Origin: Longimicrobium terrae
GTDB lineage: Bacteria; Gemmatimonadota; Gemmatimonadetes; Longimicrobiales; Longimicrobiaceae
Assembly (NCBI RefSeq): GCF_014202995.1
Contig: NZ_JACHIA010000004.1
Span: forward strand, 1-64,000
Length of the DNA stretch: 64,000 nt
Reading direction: 5' to 3'
Shown here: one piece after another, positions 34,422-42,833 of the stretch
Layout of the letters: the number at the start of each line of letters is the position of its first letter
Numbering within the stretch: position 1 is the first letter of the stretch
Notes under the pieces: model-generated
Databases searched by the model: none
Told to the model about the DNA's origin: nothing
Seen by the model: only the letters and a program-made list of their open reading frames with translations
Translations under genes and position numbers: made by a program

Positions 34422-37400
34422 CCAGACGACGGCAGAGGTGAAAACGGAGCCGGTGCGCGATCCGGCGCCCGCACCGCGGGGCGGGCCCATGCGTGATCGC
34501 ATCGGCTGGGCCGCGGCGTGGGGCGCGGTGCTGCTGCTGGCGCTGTGGATGTCGCGCCTGACCTCCGGATGGTACCTGGGCGCGGCCGTGTGCGCACTGC
34601 TGTGGCTCGTTCTTCCCCGCGTGAGCCGCATCGAACGCGCGCTGGTCTTTGCCGCGCTCGCCGTGGCGCTGGGGCTGGCCGGACGCACGCAGTTCCGCCT
34701 GTGGCGGGTGGCATCCGACTGGAACCGGGTGCGCCCCGCCGTGGAGGAGCGCGCGGGCGAACGGGTGAACGACGGGCTGAACAACCTGTTCGACCGCGGC
34801 GGCCAGGCCGTGCTGGGCGCGGCAGACGCGGCGGGCGGCGCGCGCGTCGCAAGCACGGGGCTGTTCCAGGCGATGGAGCGCGTGCGCGCGCAGACGGGGA
34901 TGAGCGCCGTGGCCATCTACCGCGCGGACGGCTCGCCGCTGGTGTGGGCGGGGGAGCACCGCGGCACCGTGCCGGACTCGGTGCGGCGCGGCCTGGTGGA
35001 ATCGTCCTTTTCCGCCGGCCCGCTCTTTGGCTACGTGTACTTTACCGAGCCGCTGCAGACGGGCAACGTGGCGATCGCCGCCAAGCTGCTGCAGGCGCAC
35101 GTGCGCATGGGCGAGGGCGCCACGCCGTACGCGGAGCGGTTCGCGGAGCGCAACGGCATCGTCCCCCGCTTCACCACGCCCGCGCTGGCGCAGGGCGACT
35201 CGGTGTGGGACTGGGCCACCAGCCGCGACACCATCCTGAGCGGCGTCTTCGAGACGCTTACGCAGGACGCGTGGCGCGACCGCGTGGTGGACCGTGGCCG
35301 GTGGGAGGTGTCGCTGGCGTGGGCGGCGGGCGCGCTGCTGCTGGCCCTGGTGTGGTGGCGCGGCGGCGGGCGCAATCCCGGCGTTCCCGTGGCGGTGCTG
35401 ACGGTGGCGCTGGTGGTGGCGCCGCTGGGGGCGCTGGTGCACGCGGCGGAGCTGTTTTCTCCCACGCGCTTCGTCCTTCCGCTCCCGGTGGATGTCACGC
35501 TCGGCCAGCTTCTGGTCGTCCTGTCCGGCGCGGCCGTGTGGATGCTGGCGCGGCAGACGGCGGGGCGGCGCACCGGCCGGCTTCCGCTCCCCGTGCGCGT
35601 GGCGATGGCGGGGGGATGGATGGCGCTGGTGCTGTGGACGGTCCGCTCGTCCGTGGCGGCGGCGGTGCTGGCTTCGCGGGAGGGCGGCGGCGCGCCGGTG
35701 GTGCTGGCGATGTCGCTGCTGGCCGCGCTGCCGCTGTACGCGCTGCTGGGCCGGCGCGACGGGGACGAACGCGTGCGCGGCGAGGCCGTTGCCGGGAGCC
35801 TGATCGCGGCCGCGCTGCTGGCCGCCTGCGTGATCGGCTGGTGGCGTCCCGGGCGCGAACTGCCGGTGTGGTCCGCCGCCGCGTGGGCCATCCCCTTCGC
35901 GCTCGCCGCGTACGGCATCCCCCGCGTGGACGTGCGCCGCGGCGCGCTCCTGCCCTGGGTGTGCGCGGGATGGATCGCGGCCTCGCTCGCCCTCCCCGCG
36001 CTGTGGACGCTGCACCTGACGGAGCGGCTGGGCGAATCCGAGCGGGAACTGGGGAAGCTGGGGACGCAGGCGGACCCGTTTCTGGACTTTCTGCTGCGCC
36101 AGTTTTCGGAAGACGTGCTGCGGCTGGATGCGGAGGGGCGGCAGGGGGTGAGCCTGCTGTACCAGGCGTGGGTGGAGGCGGGGCTGGCGCGGGAGGGATA
36201 CGAGGGGCGCATCACCGTGTGGAGCGGCGGCGAGCCGGCCACGGAGCTGCGGCTGGCGGACGCGGCTGTCCCCCGCGAGCGGGTGGCGGCGCTGCTGCAG
36301 CGCGCCCGGCTGGACGAGGAGCCGCGGCTGGAGCGGATGACGGACGTTCCCGGCCTCCACTACCTGCTGGTGGTGCCGCTGACCGGCGGGCAGAGCGTGT
36401 CCGTGGCCGTTCCGCCGCGCGCGTACCTGTCGCGATCGACGTCGCTGGCCCGCTTTCTGGACCCGCAGGCCGCGGGGGAAGGGGACGACGGCGCCACGCT
36501 CTCCCTGGTCCCCGCGCGCGGCCTGGCGGAGGGCACGGGCGACATCCGCTGGCTGCGGGCGGAGAACGGGTGGCGGAGCGAAACGACGGTTCTGTTTCCC
36601 GGCCAGCCCATGCACGCGCACATGCTGCTGCTCACCCCCACGCGGGCCATCCTGGGCGCACGCGGCATCGTGAGCGCCGCGCTGCTGCTGGCGGCGATGA
36701 CGCTGCTGTGGGCGCTGGGACGCACGCTGTGCGGCGAGCCGCTGGGGGTGGAGCCGGCGCGCTGGGCGTGGATCTTCACCTTTCGCGGCCGGCTGACCGG
36801 CGCGCTGTTCGCCTTCTTTCTGCTGCCGATGGCCGCGTTCGGCGCCACCGCGTACCAGGCACTGTCGCGCGAGGTGGAGCGCACGGCGGGCGCGCTGGCG
36901 GACCGCGCCCTCACGCAGGCCTCGGCGGAGGTGAACGGGCAGGGGCTGTCCGCCCTTTCCAGCCACGTGGGGGCGGATCTGCTCCTGTACCAGCGCGGGG
37001 TGCTGCGGCAGGCCGCGTCGCCGGAAGTCATCGACCTGGGGCTGTACGACGCGTGGCTCCCGCCGGCCGTCTACCTGGACTTCACCGTGGGCGAGGCGGT
37101 GGAGCGTGAAGAACGGCGCGAGCTTGCCGGGCGCGAGTACCTGGTGGCCTATCGCGGCGTGGAGGGCGGGCGCGTGCTGGCCTCGCCCACGCCGCTGGCC
37201 ACGGGCGAGATCGCGCGGCGGCGGCGGGAACTGGCGGATCTGGTGGCGCTGGCCGGCCTGGCGGGCGCGGCGCTTTCCCTCGTCCTTTCCCTGCTGGTGG
37301 GACGGACGCTGTCGCGGCCCATCGAGGCGCTGAGCGGCGCGGCGGCCTCCGTGGGCTCGGGCGATCTTTCCGTACGCCTGCCGTCCGGGCGGCGCGACGA

Positions 37401-38490
37401 ATTCGGGCGGGTGTACCGCGCGTTCAACCGCATGGTGCGCAGCCTGCGCCTGAGCCAGGCGGCGCTCGTACGCGAGACGCGGCGGACGGAAGCCATCGTC
37501 GCGGAGGCGGGGACGGGAGTCGTGGCGCTGGACGCGGCCGGGCGCGTGGCGCTCATCAACCCGCGCGCGGAGCAGATTCTGGGCGTGGACATTCCCGTGG
37601 GCGCGGCCATCCCCGGTGACTTGGCCCTTCCCGGCGTGGTGGCCGCGACGGTGAGCGATTTCTTGGCGTCCGGCGCGCGGGAGCGGGTGGAGGAGCGCGA
37701 GGTGGACGGGCGCGTGGTGCGCCTGCGCCTGCGCGGGCTGAGCGTGGACACCGTAAAGCGCGGCGCCGTGCTGGTGCTGGAGGACGTGACCAACGAGATC
37801 CGCTCCGCCCGCGTGCTGGCGTGGGGCGAAATGGCGCGGCAGGTGGCGCACGAGATCAAGAATCCGCTTACGCCCATCAAGCTGGCCGTGCAGCACGTGC
37901 GGCGCGCCTATGCGGACGGGCGCGATGACTTCGGCGGCATTCTGGACCGCAACGTGGAGGCGGTGCTGCGGGAGATTGACCACCTGGGCGAAATCAGCCG
38001 CGCATTCGCCCGGTTCGGCACGCCGGCGGAGGCGGGCGCGCCGCTGGAGACGGTGGACGTGCGGCGCGTATCGGAGGAAACGCTGGCGCTGTACCGCGGC
38101 GGCAGCGACGGCATCGACTACGGGCTGGATCTGGAGCCCGGCCTTCCGCCGGTGCGCGCGCGGGCGGGCGAACTCAAGGAGGTGCTGGTGAACCTGCTGG
38201 AGAACGCCCGAGGCGCGCTGGACGGCCCCGGCGAGGTGCGCATCACCGCGGCACAGGCGGGCGGCGGGGCGTGGGTGCAGGTGGACGTGGCCGATAACGG
38301 CGAGGGCATTCCCGCCGAGTCGCTGCCGCGCGTATTTGAGCCGCAGTTCAGCACCAAGACCAGCGGCACGGGGCTGGGGCTGGCCATCGTGCGGCGGCTG
38401 GTGGAGGCGTGGGGCGGGGAGGTAACGGTCGATTCCACCCCCGGCGAGGGCACCACCGTCCACCTGCGCCTCCCCGTGGCGCCGGCGTGA
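34414..38490 (+). CDS. Very large NtrY-like sensor histidine kinase
   Basis: Up to 1358 residues, far longer than typical kinases. The first 950 hold about a dozen hydrophobic helices and two extracytoplasmic segments (roughly 55-290 and 510-760). HAMP lies near 965-1025 (LSRPIEALSGAAASVGSGDL), PAS near 1030-1110, HisKA with His1146 in VAHEIKNPLTPIK, and HATPase with NLLENARGAL, DNGEGIP and GTGLGLAIVRRLVEAWGG. NtrY-type kinases sense envelope or nitrogen/redox cues; the signal here is unknown. No response regulator is adjacent. ATG 34489 is an alternative start that would avoid overlap with the divergent creatininase-family gene. Confidence 0.92.
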   Translation: MSIQTTAEVKTEPVRDPAPAPRGGPMRDRIGWAAAWGAVLLLALWMSRLTSGWYLGAAVCALLWLVLPRVSRIERALVFAALAVALGLAGRTQFRLWRVASDWNRVRPAVEERAGERVNDGLNNLFDRGGQAVLGAADAAGGARVASTGLFQAMERVRAQTGMSAVAIYRADGSPLVWAGEHRGTVPDSVRRGLVESSFSAGPLFGYVYFTEPLQTGNVAIAAKLLQAHVRMGEGATPYAERFAERNGIVPRFTTPALAQGDSVWDWATSRDTILSGVFETLTQDAWRDRVVDRGRWEVSLAWAAGALLLALVWWRGGGRNPGVPVAVLTVALVVAPLGALVHAAELFSPTRFVLPLPVDVTLGQLLVVLSGAAVWMLARQTAGRRTGRLPLPVRVAMAGGWMALVLWTVRSSVAAAVLASREGGGAPVVLAMSLLAALPLYALLGRRDGDERVRGEAVAGSLIAAALLAACVIGWWRPGRELPVWSAAAWAIPFALAAYGIPRVDVRRGALLPWVCAGWIAASLALPALWTLHLTERLGESERELGKLGTQADPFLDFLLRQFSEDVLRLDAEGRQGVSLLYQAWVEAGLAREGYEGRITVWSGGEPATELRLADAAVPRERVAALLQRARLDEEPRLERMTDVPGLHYLLVVPLTGGQSVSVAVPPRAYLSRSTSLARFLDPQAAGEGDDGATLSLVPARGLAEGTGDIRWLRAENGWRSETTVLFPGQPMHAHMLLLTPTRAILGARGIVSAALLLAAMTLLWALGRTLCGEPLGVEPARWAWIFTFRGRLTGALFAFFLLPMAAFGATAYQALSREVERTAGALADRALTQASAEVNGQGLSALSSHVGADLLLYQRGVLRQAASPEVIDLGLYDAWLPPAVYLDFTVGEAVEREERRELAGREYLVAYRGVEGGRVLASPTPLATGEIARRRRELADLVALAGLAGAALSLVLSLLVGRTLSRPIEALSGAAASVGSGDLSVRLPSGRRDEFGRVYRAFNRMVRSLRLSQAALVRETRRTEAIVAEAGTGVVALDAAGRVALINPRAEQILGVDIPVGAAIPGDLALPGVVAATVSDFLASGARERVEEREVDGRVVRLRLRGLSVDTVKRGAVLVLEDVTNEIRSARVLAWGEMARQVAHEIKNPLTPIKLAVQHVRRAYADGRDDFGGILDRNVEAVLREIDHLGEISRAFARFGTPAEAGAPLETVDVRRVSEETLALYRGGSDGIDYGLDLEPGLPPVRARAGELKEVLVNLLENARGALDGPGEVRITAAQAGGGAWVQVDVADNGEGIPAESLPRVFEPQFSTKTSGTGLGLAIVRRLVEAWGGEVTVDSTPGEGTTVHLRLPVAPA

Positions 38491-39032
38491 GCCACGATCG
38501 CATTCCGGTCGATGAACATCGTCGAGCGGCAATGTCCGTCGGGTGCCATCCTGCCCCACAGTGCCGGGCGGGCAGATCCCGCAGTCGCGATCACCGATGA
38601 TGTCGAGCAGGCAGGCCGGCGAGTTGATTGAACAAACAGGTCGGCGGATGCGATCAGCCGATCATCCTCGGTCGCCGGATGGGAGTGAGTGTCGCCGGAC
38701 GATGATGATGAGGAGGCAGGTTGAGGGATGATCAGGCAGTCGTGTTGCGCGGAGTGGGTAATCCGCCGCTCGGACAGCGGCAAGCTCGACACGTCGCCCA
38801 CAGGCGCCGTTCGGGGCTTCAACTACGTCCGTGCGTGAGGGGGATGATCACCTGCAATCCGCACCGAATCCGCCATCGTGCTGTCGGCGTCGGTTCTCCG
38901 TATTGGTGGAGCGATGTGCGGGATTGAAGGATAGTGCGGCAGTCGCGCCAGCCTGGTGGAAAGGGAATGTAGCGGTGCGGAAATGCGGCGGCATCTGCTT
39001 ATGTCCCCTTCGTACTCATTATCCGACGTTAC
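38491..39032. other. Non-coding gap after the histidine kinase
   Basis: No gene recognised on either strand. Contains GATGATGATGAGGAGG low-complexity sequence near 38701 and one copy of repeat family B (38747-38824). Confidence 0.6.
38747..38824. repeat. Interspersed repeat, family B, copy 1
   Basis: Shares GCGCGGAGTG, ATCCGCCGCTC, ACAGCGG, CGACACGT and GTTCGGGGCTTCAAC, in that order, with 40446-40537. The CCGCCGCTC..ACAGCGG part can fold. The two copies flank the peptide/ATP-grasp locus. Confidence 0.8.
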
Positions 39033-39061
39033 TTGATTGATGGATGGCGATCCGCTATGGT
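39033..39061 (+). promoter_or_regulatory. Promoter for the peptide/ATP-grasp pair
   Basis: TTGATT, 17-nt spacer, TATGGT; the predicted start near 39068 leaves a leader of about 60 bases before ATG 39127. Confidence 0.7.
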
Positions 39062-39126
39062 TTTGCAGCGGCCCGGAGCACCCCCGCTCCGCGCGCCGTG
39101 CATACACCCGCATCCGGAGAATCACC

Positions 39127-39240
39127 ATGCGCGACAAGACGCTCGCCTGCGGCGAGGAAAACCCGACCACCGCGCCGCGCTACGAAGAGTGCGTCGTGAT
39201 GGAATCGGTGGAGACGGAGAACCCGTTCGGCGAGTTCTGA
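39127..39240 (+). CDS. 37-residue candidate precursor peptide for the ATP-grasp enzyme
   Basis: Short peptide starting MRDKTLACGEENPTTAPRYE and ending ECVVMESVETENPFGEF. GGAGA lies 6 bases before the ATG, and a good promoter precedes it. The only gene in the unit downstream is an ATP-grasp ligase starting 69 bases after its stop. The C-terminal part is rich in Glu with Ser28 and Thr31, the donor and acceptor groups that ATP-grasp graspetide enzymes join as esters. That it is such a precursor is inference from size, context and composition; no known graspetide core motif was matched. Confidence 0.6.
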   Translation: MRDKTLACGEENPTTAPRYEECVVMESVETENPFGEF

Positions 39241-39309
39241 TCCGCTTCCGCGGCGGGTCCGGGGCACGTTCCCCGGGCCCGCCATCCTGTCATCCCAGCG
39301 TGTAAATCC

Positions 39310-40248
39310 ATGCCAGCCACGGCTCTGCACCCCGCTTCCGCCACCCTTGCCGCGCCGCCCCGCACCGGCGTGCTCATTGCCGGCGGCGACGCCGACCCCA
39401 ACATCACCGCCCTGCTGCGGCGCGCGAACGAGCGTGGCCTGAACGTGGTGGACGTGCGCGTGGGCGCCGGCTCCAACCCGGGCCTCACCTGGGACATGCA
39501 GGCCGACACGCTGCTGGTGGAGGGCGAGGAAATCCGTCCGGGCTGCGGCTTTCTGCGCCACGACGTGTTCACCGGGCTGGCGGAAAAGCGCGCCTCGGCA
39601 GTGTTTCGCGCCAACGCGTGGTACACGGTGCTGCACGGGTGGATGCTGGCGCACGACGAGTTCCGCGTGATGAACCGCGACTACGCCGGCCAGGTGAACA
39701 AGCCGTTCATGCTGCGGACGGCGGCGCAGTGCGGGCTGCGCATTCCGCGCACGCTGATCACCAACGAAGTCGCGGCGCTGGACGAGGTTCCGGGCGCGGA
39801 TGACATGATCGCCAAGCCGGTTCCGGGCGGCGGGTACACGCAGATGGTGCGCGACCTGCGCGCCAGCACGGGGCTGCGCGAGGGCCGCTCTGCCGCGCCC
39901 GCGTTCGTGCAGGAGCGGCTGATTGCGCCGGAGGTGCGCATCTACGGTGTGGGCGGCCGCTTCATTCCGTTTGCCGTCATCAGCGAGGAACTGGATTACC
40001 GCGCGGCGGATGACACCCGCGTGGAGCTGCTGCCGGTGGAAAGCATCGATCCGTCGCTTCTGGTGGCGCTGGGCAGGCTTATGGAGCGGCTGCGGATGGA
40101 GTTTGGCGCGGCGGACTTCAAGACGCACGCGGAAACGGGCGAACTGGTGTTCATGGAAATCAACAGCAGCCCCATGTTCGTGGCGTTCGACCGCGAAAGC
40201 GATTCCGCCGTCAGCGACGCCATCCTGGACTGGCTCACCGCGGACTGA
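39310..40248 (+). CDS. ATP-grasp ligase, possible peptide-modifying enzyme
   Basis: 312-residue ATP-grasp protein of the RimK-like/graspetide-synthetase type. The N-terminal pre-ATP-grasp domain (VLIAGGDADPNITALLRRANERGL) is followed by PFMLRTAAQCGLRIPRTLITN, the ATP-binding MIAKPVPGGG segment, VQERLIAPEVRIYGVGGRFI, and the metal-binding end FGAADFKTHAETGELVFMEIN, then SSPMF. It follows a 37-residue peptide gene in a two-gene unit ended by the hairpin at 40273-40304. Its peptide substrate is inferred from context; an amino-acid or small-molecule ligase role remains possible. Confidence 0.8.
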   Translation: MPATALHPASATLAAPPRTGVLIAGGDADPNITALLRRANERGLNVVDVRVGAGSNPGLTWDMQADTLLVEGEEIRPGCGFLRHDVFTGLAEKRASAVFRANAWYTVLHGWMLAHDEFRVMNRDYAGQVNKPFMLRTAAQCGLRIPRTLITNEVAALDEVPGADDMIAKPVPGGGYTQMVRDLRASTGLREGRSAAPAFVQERLIAPEVRIYGVGGRFIPFAVISEELDYRAADDTRVELLPVESIDPSLLVALGRLMERLRMEFGAADFKTHAETGELVFMEINSSPMFVAFDRESDSAVSDAILDWLTAD

Positions 40249-40272
40249 TCACCGTCCGATCCCGAAGCACCG

Positions 40273-40304
40273 CGAGCCCCGCCTCCAATGGAAGGCGGGG
40301 CTCG
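40273..40304 (+). terminator. Terminator after the ATP-grasp gene
   Basis: CGAGCCCCGCC (40273-40283) pairs with GGCGGGGCTCG (40294-40304); TTCGCGTTTTCGG follows. Confidence 0.8.
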
Positions 40305-40357
40305 TTCGCGTTTTCGGTTGGCGGAGTGCCGGTCGTTGACCCAGCCCCCGGTCCCGG

Positions 40358-40447
40358 CGCGAACTCGGGATTCCGTGTGCGGGGGCGGCCGAGCGCCGGT
40401 CGCGACGAATCCCACCACCGCCGCGAACTCGGGATTCGGTGTGCGGC
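40358..40447. repeat. Direct repeat CGCGAACTCGGGATTC
   Basis: CGCGAACTCGGGATTC(C/G)GTGTGCGG occurs at 40358 and again at 40422, a spacing of 64 bases, with one mismatch. Confidence 0.75.
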
Positions 40448-40537
40448 GCGGAGTGTCTTGAGCGAATGAATCCGCCGCTCAAACAGCGGTAAGCCCCGAC
40501 ACGTGGCCGCTGACGCGTCCACGTTCGGGGCTTCAAC
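40446..40537. repeat. Interspersed repeat, family B, copy 2
   Basis: Second copy of the element at 38747-38824, with a 12-base insertion after GCGCGGAGTG and otherwise the same block order. Together the two copies bracket 39.0-40.3 kb in direct orientation. Confidence 0.8.
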
Positions 40538-40588
40538 CGACCCCGGCGGCGGGTCCGGTGCGGGCGGCGCGCGCCGGAGCCGCTACCC

Positions 40589-40671
40589 CAGTCCGCGAAG
40601 GCGGACTTCGCGCCGTTGTTGCCGCGACTTCAGTCGCCCCAGCCCGGATGCCCGAACCCCCGCCAATCTAC
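40589..40671. repeat. Interspersed palindromic repeat, family A, copy 2
   Basis: Begins CAGTCCGCGAAGGCGGACTT and ends CCAATCTAC like copy 1 at 25311, but the middle is diverged (GTTGTTGCCGCGACTTCAGT). Confidence 0.75.
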
Positions 40672-40726
40672 GTTTTTCATCATCCGCATCCGCCGAAACG
40701 CTGATCCTCATCAACAGAAAAGAAGA

Positions 40727-40759
40727 AGCCCCGCCACCCGGAATCCGGATGGCGGGGCT
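40727..40759 (-). terminator. Terminator after the PpiD-like gene
   Basis: AGCCCCGCCACCCGG (40727-40741) pairs with CCGGATGGCGGGGCT (40745-40759) with one mismatch; TCTTCTTTTCTG follows on the minus strand. Confidence 0.85.
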
Positions 40760-40781
40760 CGGGTCCAGCGGGAACGCGCGA

Positions 40782-42605
40782 TCAGCTCTGGCGAACCAGC
40801 GTGGCGCGGTCGTCACGGATGCGGGCCTGCTTGCGGGCATCCGTCAGCCACTGCTGGAACATCTCCTGCCGCATGGACGCGGCCGCCTGCCGGCGCTGAA
40901 CGTCCTTCTGCGCCTCGAACTGCGCGCGGTCGGCCGCCGTGCGCGCCACCGGGCGGATCAGGAAGACGCCGGCCGGCGTTTCCGCCGCCGGGCCCACGCG
41001 GTTGAGCGGGGTGCCGAACGCCGCGCCGATCGCCGCGTTGGCCTGCCCGAACACCGGGTTGGCGTCCACGCGGGTGAACGGACCGGTGCGCTGCACCGCG
41101 GCGCCGTTGGCCGCCGCCACCTGCTCCAGCGTCTGCCCGGCGTTGATCTGCGCCACCAGCCGGCTCGCCGCCTGCAGCGCCGCCGCCGAACGCTTGCGGC
41201 GCACCAGGCGCTCGCGGATCTGCGGGGTGGCCTCGGCCAGCGTCATTTCGCCCGCCGTGCGGTACTCCATCAACTGCACCACGTACATCGCCTGATCGGA
41301 CTCCAGCACGTCGCTCACGCCCGTGCCCTCGCCCGCGGCGCGGTCCTGCTCCGCCGTGGCGGCCCAGTCCAGCGCCTCGCTCGCCGAGCCGATGCCGGCC
41401 GCGAACGGCGACTCGGCCGTCACGTCCACGTTGTCGCGGAAGATCACCCCCGGCGCGCCCTGCGCCGCGGCGCGCAGCCCGCCGTTGGCCGCCTTGGCCG
41501 CGATGTTCTTGAGCTGCGTCTCCACCTGGCCCACCGCCTCGTCGCTCTTGGCGAAGTTGAGCAGAATGTGGCGCGCCTTGGCCTGGTCGCCCGTGCGCTC
41601 CTGCACCTGGATCAGGTGCACGCCGAACTGGCTGATCACCGGCTGCGAAATCTCGTTCACCGGGAGCGAGAACACCGCCGAATCGAACTGCGGCACCATC
41701 TGCCCGCGGCCGAACGAGCCCAGGTCGCCGCCCTGCACCGCGCTGGCCTTGTCATCGCTCTGGCTGCGCGCCAGCTCGGCAAAGTCGGCGCCGGCAACCA
41801 GCTCGGCGCGAAGCTCCTGCGCGCGGCGGACGGTGGCCTGGCGGTCGGCTTCGGTAATGGTGAGCGGCACGTACGCCACCTGCAGGCGCGCGCCGCTGGA
41901 CCGCTTGAACTCGTCCTGGTTGGCGTCGAAGAACGCGCGCACCTCGGCGTCGGTCACCGTGGGCACCGCCGGCGCCAGCTTCTCCAGCGGAAGCGAGACG
42001 TAATCAACCGTGGCGGTTTCCGAACGGTCCTGGAAGGCGCGCCACAGCTCGGCGTCGCTCACGTAGCGGCCGGCGGAAAGCTGGCTGGCCAGCTTTTCCC
42101 GCGGGAGCCCCTGGCGAAAGTACTGCTCCAGCATGGCGTACATCTGCGGCGTCATGTTGGGGCCGGACAGGAACTCCTGGTACTTGCGCAGGTCGAACGT
42201 GCCGTTGGTCTGAAAGATTTCCTGCTGCGCAAGCTCCGGGTGAGGGATGTTGCGCGAGGCCCAGATCACTTCGGCGTCGCTGACGGTGATGCCGCGGCGG
42301 TCCAGCTCCTGGTTGAGCAGCGCCTCGTTCACCAGACCCTGCCAGGCTTCCTCTCGCAGGCGCCGCGTCATTTCGGGCGTCATGTCGGCGCCCTGCGCCT
42401 GGGCGTTGGCCGTCAGCTGGTTGACGCGGTCGTTGTAGGCCTGAACGGTGATGTCCGTCCGGTTTACCCGGCCGAGCGCCGTGGGGCTGCCGTTGCCTTG
42501 GCCGAGCACGTCCATGCCGATCTGAAAGATCATCCAGGCCAGAAACGCCGGAATGATGATCCACACCAGGACCTTGCCCACATTGGAGCGGATGAACTGC
42601 ATCAT
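40782..42605 (-). CDS. PpiD/SurA-like peptidyl-prolyl isomerase chaperone
   Basis: 607 residues from ATG 42605, anchored by one N-terminal helix (VLVWIIIPAFLAWMIFQIG) with the rest in the periplasm, as in PpiD. A SurA_N/PpiD-type helical region is followed by a parvulin domain at about 240-345 (GGDLGSFGRGQMVPQFDSAVFSLPVNEIS, then FGVHLIQV). A second, more degenerate parvulin-like region follows. Helps fold exported outer-membrane proteins at the inner-membrane surface. Single-gene unit with its own promoter (42705-42733) and terminator. Confidence 0.9.
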   Translation of the reverse strand: MMQFIRSNVGKVLVWIIIPAFLAWMIFQIGMDVLGQGNGSPTALGRVNRTDITVQAYNDRVNQLTANAQAQGADMTPEMTRRLREEAWQGLVNEALLNQELDRRGITVSDAEVIWASRNIPHPELAQQEIFQTNGTFDLRKYQEFLSGPNMTPQMYAMLEQYFRQGLPREKLASQLSAGRYVSDAELWRAFQDRSETATVDYVSLPLEKLAPAVPTVTDAEVRAFFDANQDEFKRSSGARLQVAYVPLTITEADRQATVRRAQELRAELVAGADFAELARSQSDDKASAVQGGDLGSFGRGQMVPQFDSAVFSLPVNEISQPVISQFGVHLIQVQERTGDQAKARHILLNFAKSDEAVGQVETQLKNIAAKAANGGLRAAAQGAPGVIFRDNVDVTAESPFAAGIGSASEALDWAATAEQDRAAGEGTGVSDVLESDQAMYVVQLMEYRTAGEMTLAEATPQIRERLVRRKRSAAALQAASRLVAQINAGQTLEQVAAANGAAVQRTGPFTRVDANPVFGQANAAIGAAFGTPLNRVGPAAETPAGVFLIRPVARTAADRAQFEAQKDVQRRQAAASMRQEMFQQWLTDARKQARIRDDRATLVRQS

Positions 42606-42704
42606 GGGGAAACGGACTCCGTGCTTGAACGAGGACGGCCGGGAGCGCGTCCTGCCTTGAGGGGTACGCGAACGCCGCTGGGGATGCGGAAAGTGAAGCC
42701 GCAA

Positions 42705-42733
42705 AGAATAGTTACGCGGCCCCGCTCCCGCAA
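42705..42733 (-). promoter_or_regulatory. Promoter for the PpiD-like gene
   Basis: On the minus strand TTGCGG (42728-42733), 17-nt spacer, TATTCT (42705-42710). Confidence 0.7.
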
Positions 42734-42747
42734 CCCGGCCGGGTTTG

Positions 42748-42776
42748 TTGACACCGCCGGAGCGCCAGATTTAAGT
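42748..42776 (+). promoter_or_regulatory. Promoter for the TPR-aroQ-efp-acc operon
   Basis: TTGACA (perfect -35), 17-nt spacer, TTAAGT. Its -35 lies 14 bases from the -35 of the divergent PpiD promoter, so the two could compete or share a regulator. Confidence 0.75.
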
Positions 42777-42833
42777 TGCACCCCCTGTCACTCCAGCCTC
42801 GCTCCGGCTTTCTCCCGCGCCCCGTTACACGGT

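Noticed and set aside
33475-38559. 1694-residue open frame on the minus strand
   Set aside because: It is the antisense of the histidine kinase and neighbours, with Arg/His/Pro-rich composition and no domain; a by-product of high GC.
40503-42833. Upstream extension of the TPR protein by about 777 residues
   Set aside because: The extension is antisense to the PpiD-like gene, and a strong promoter at 42748-42776 together with ATG 42834 defines the real start.
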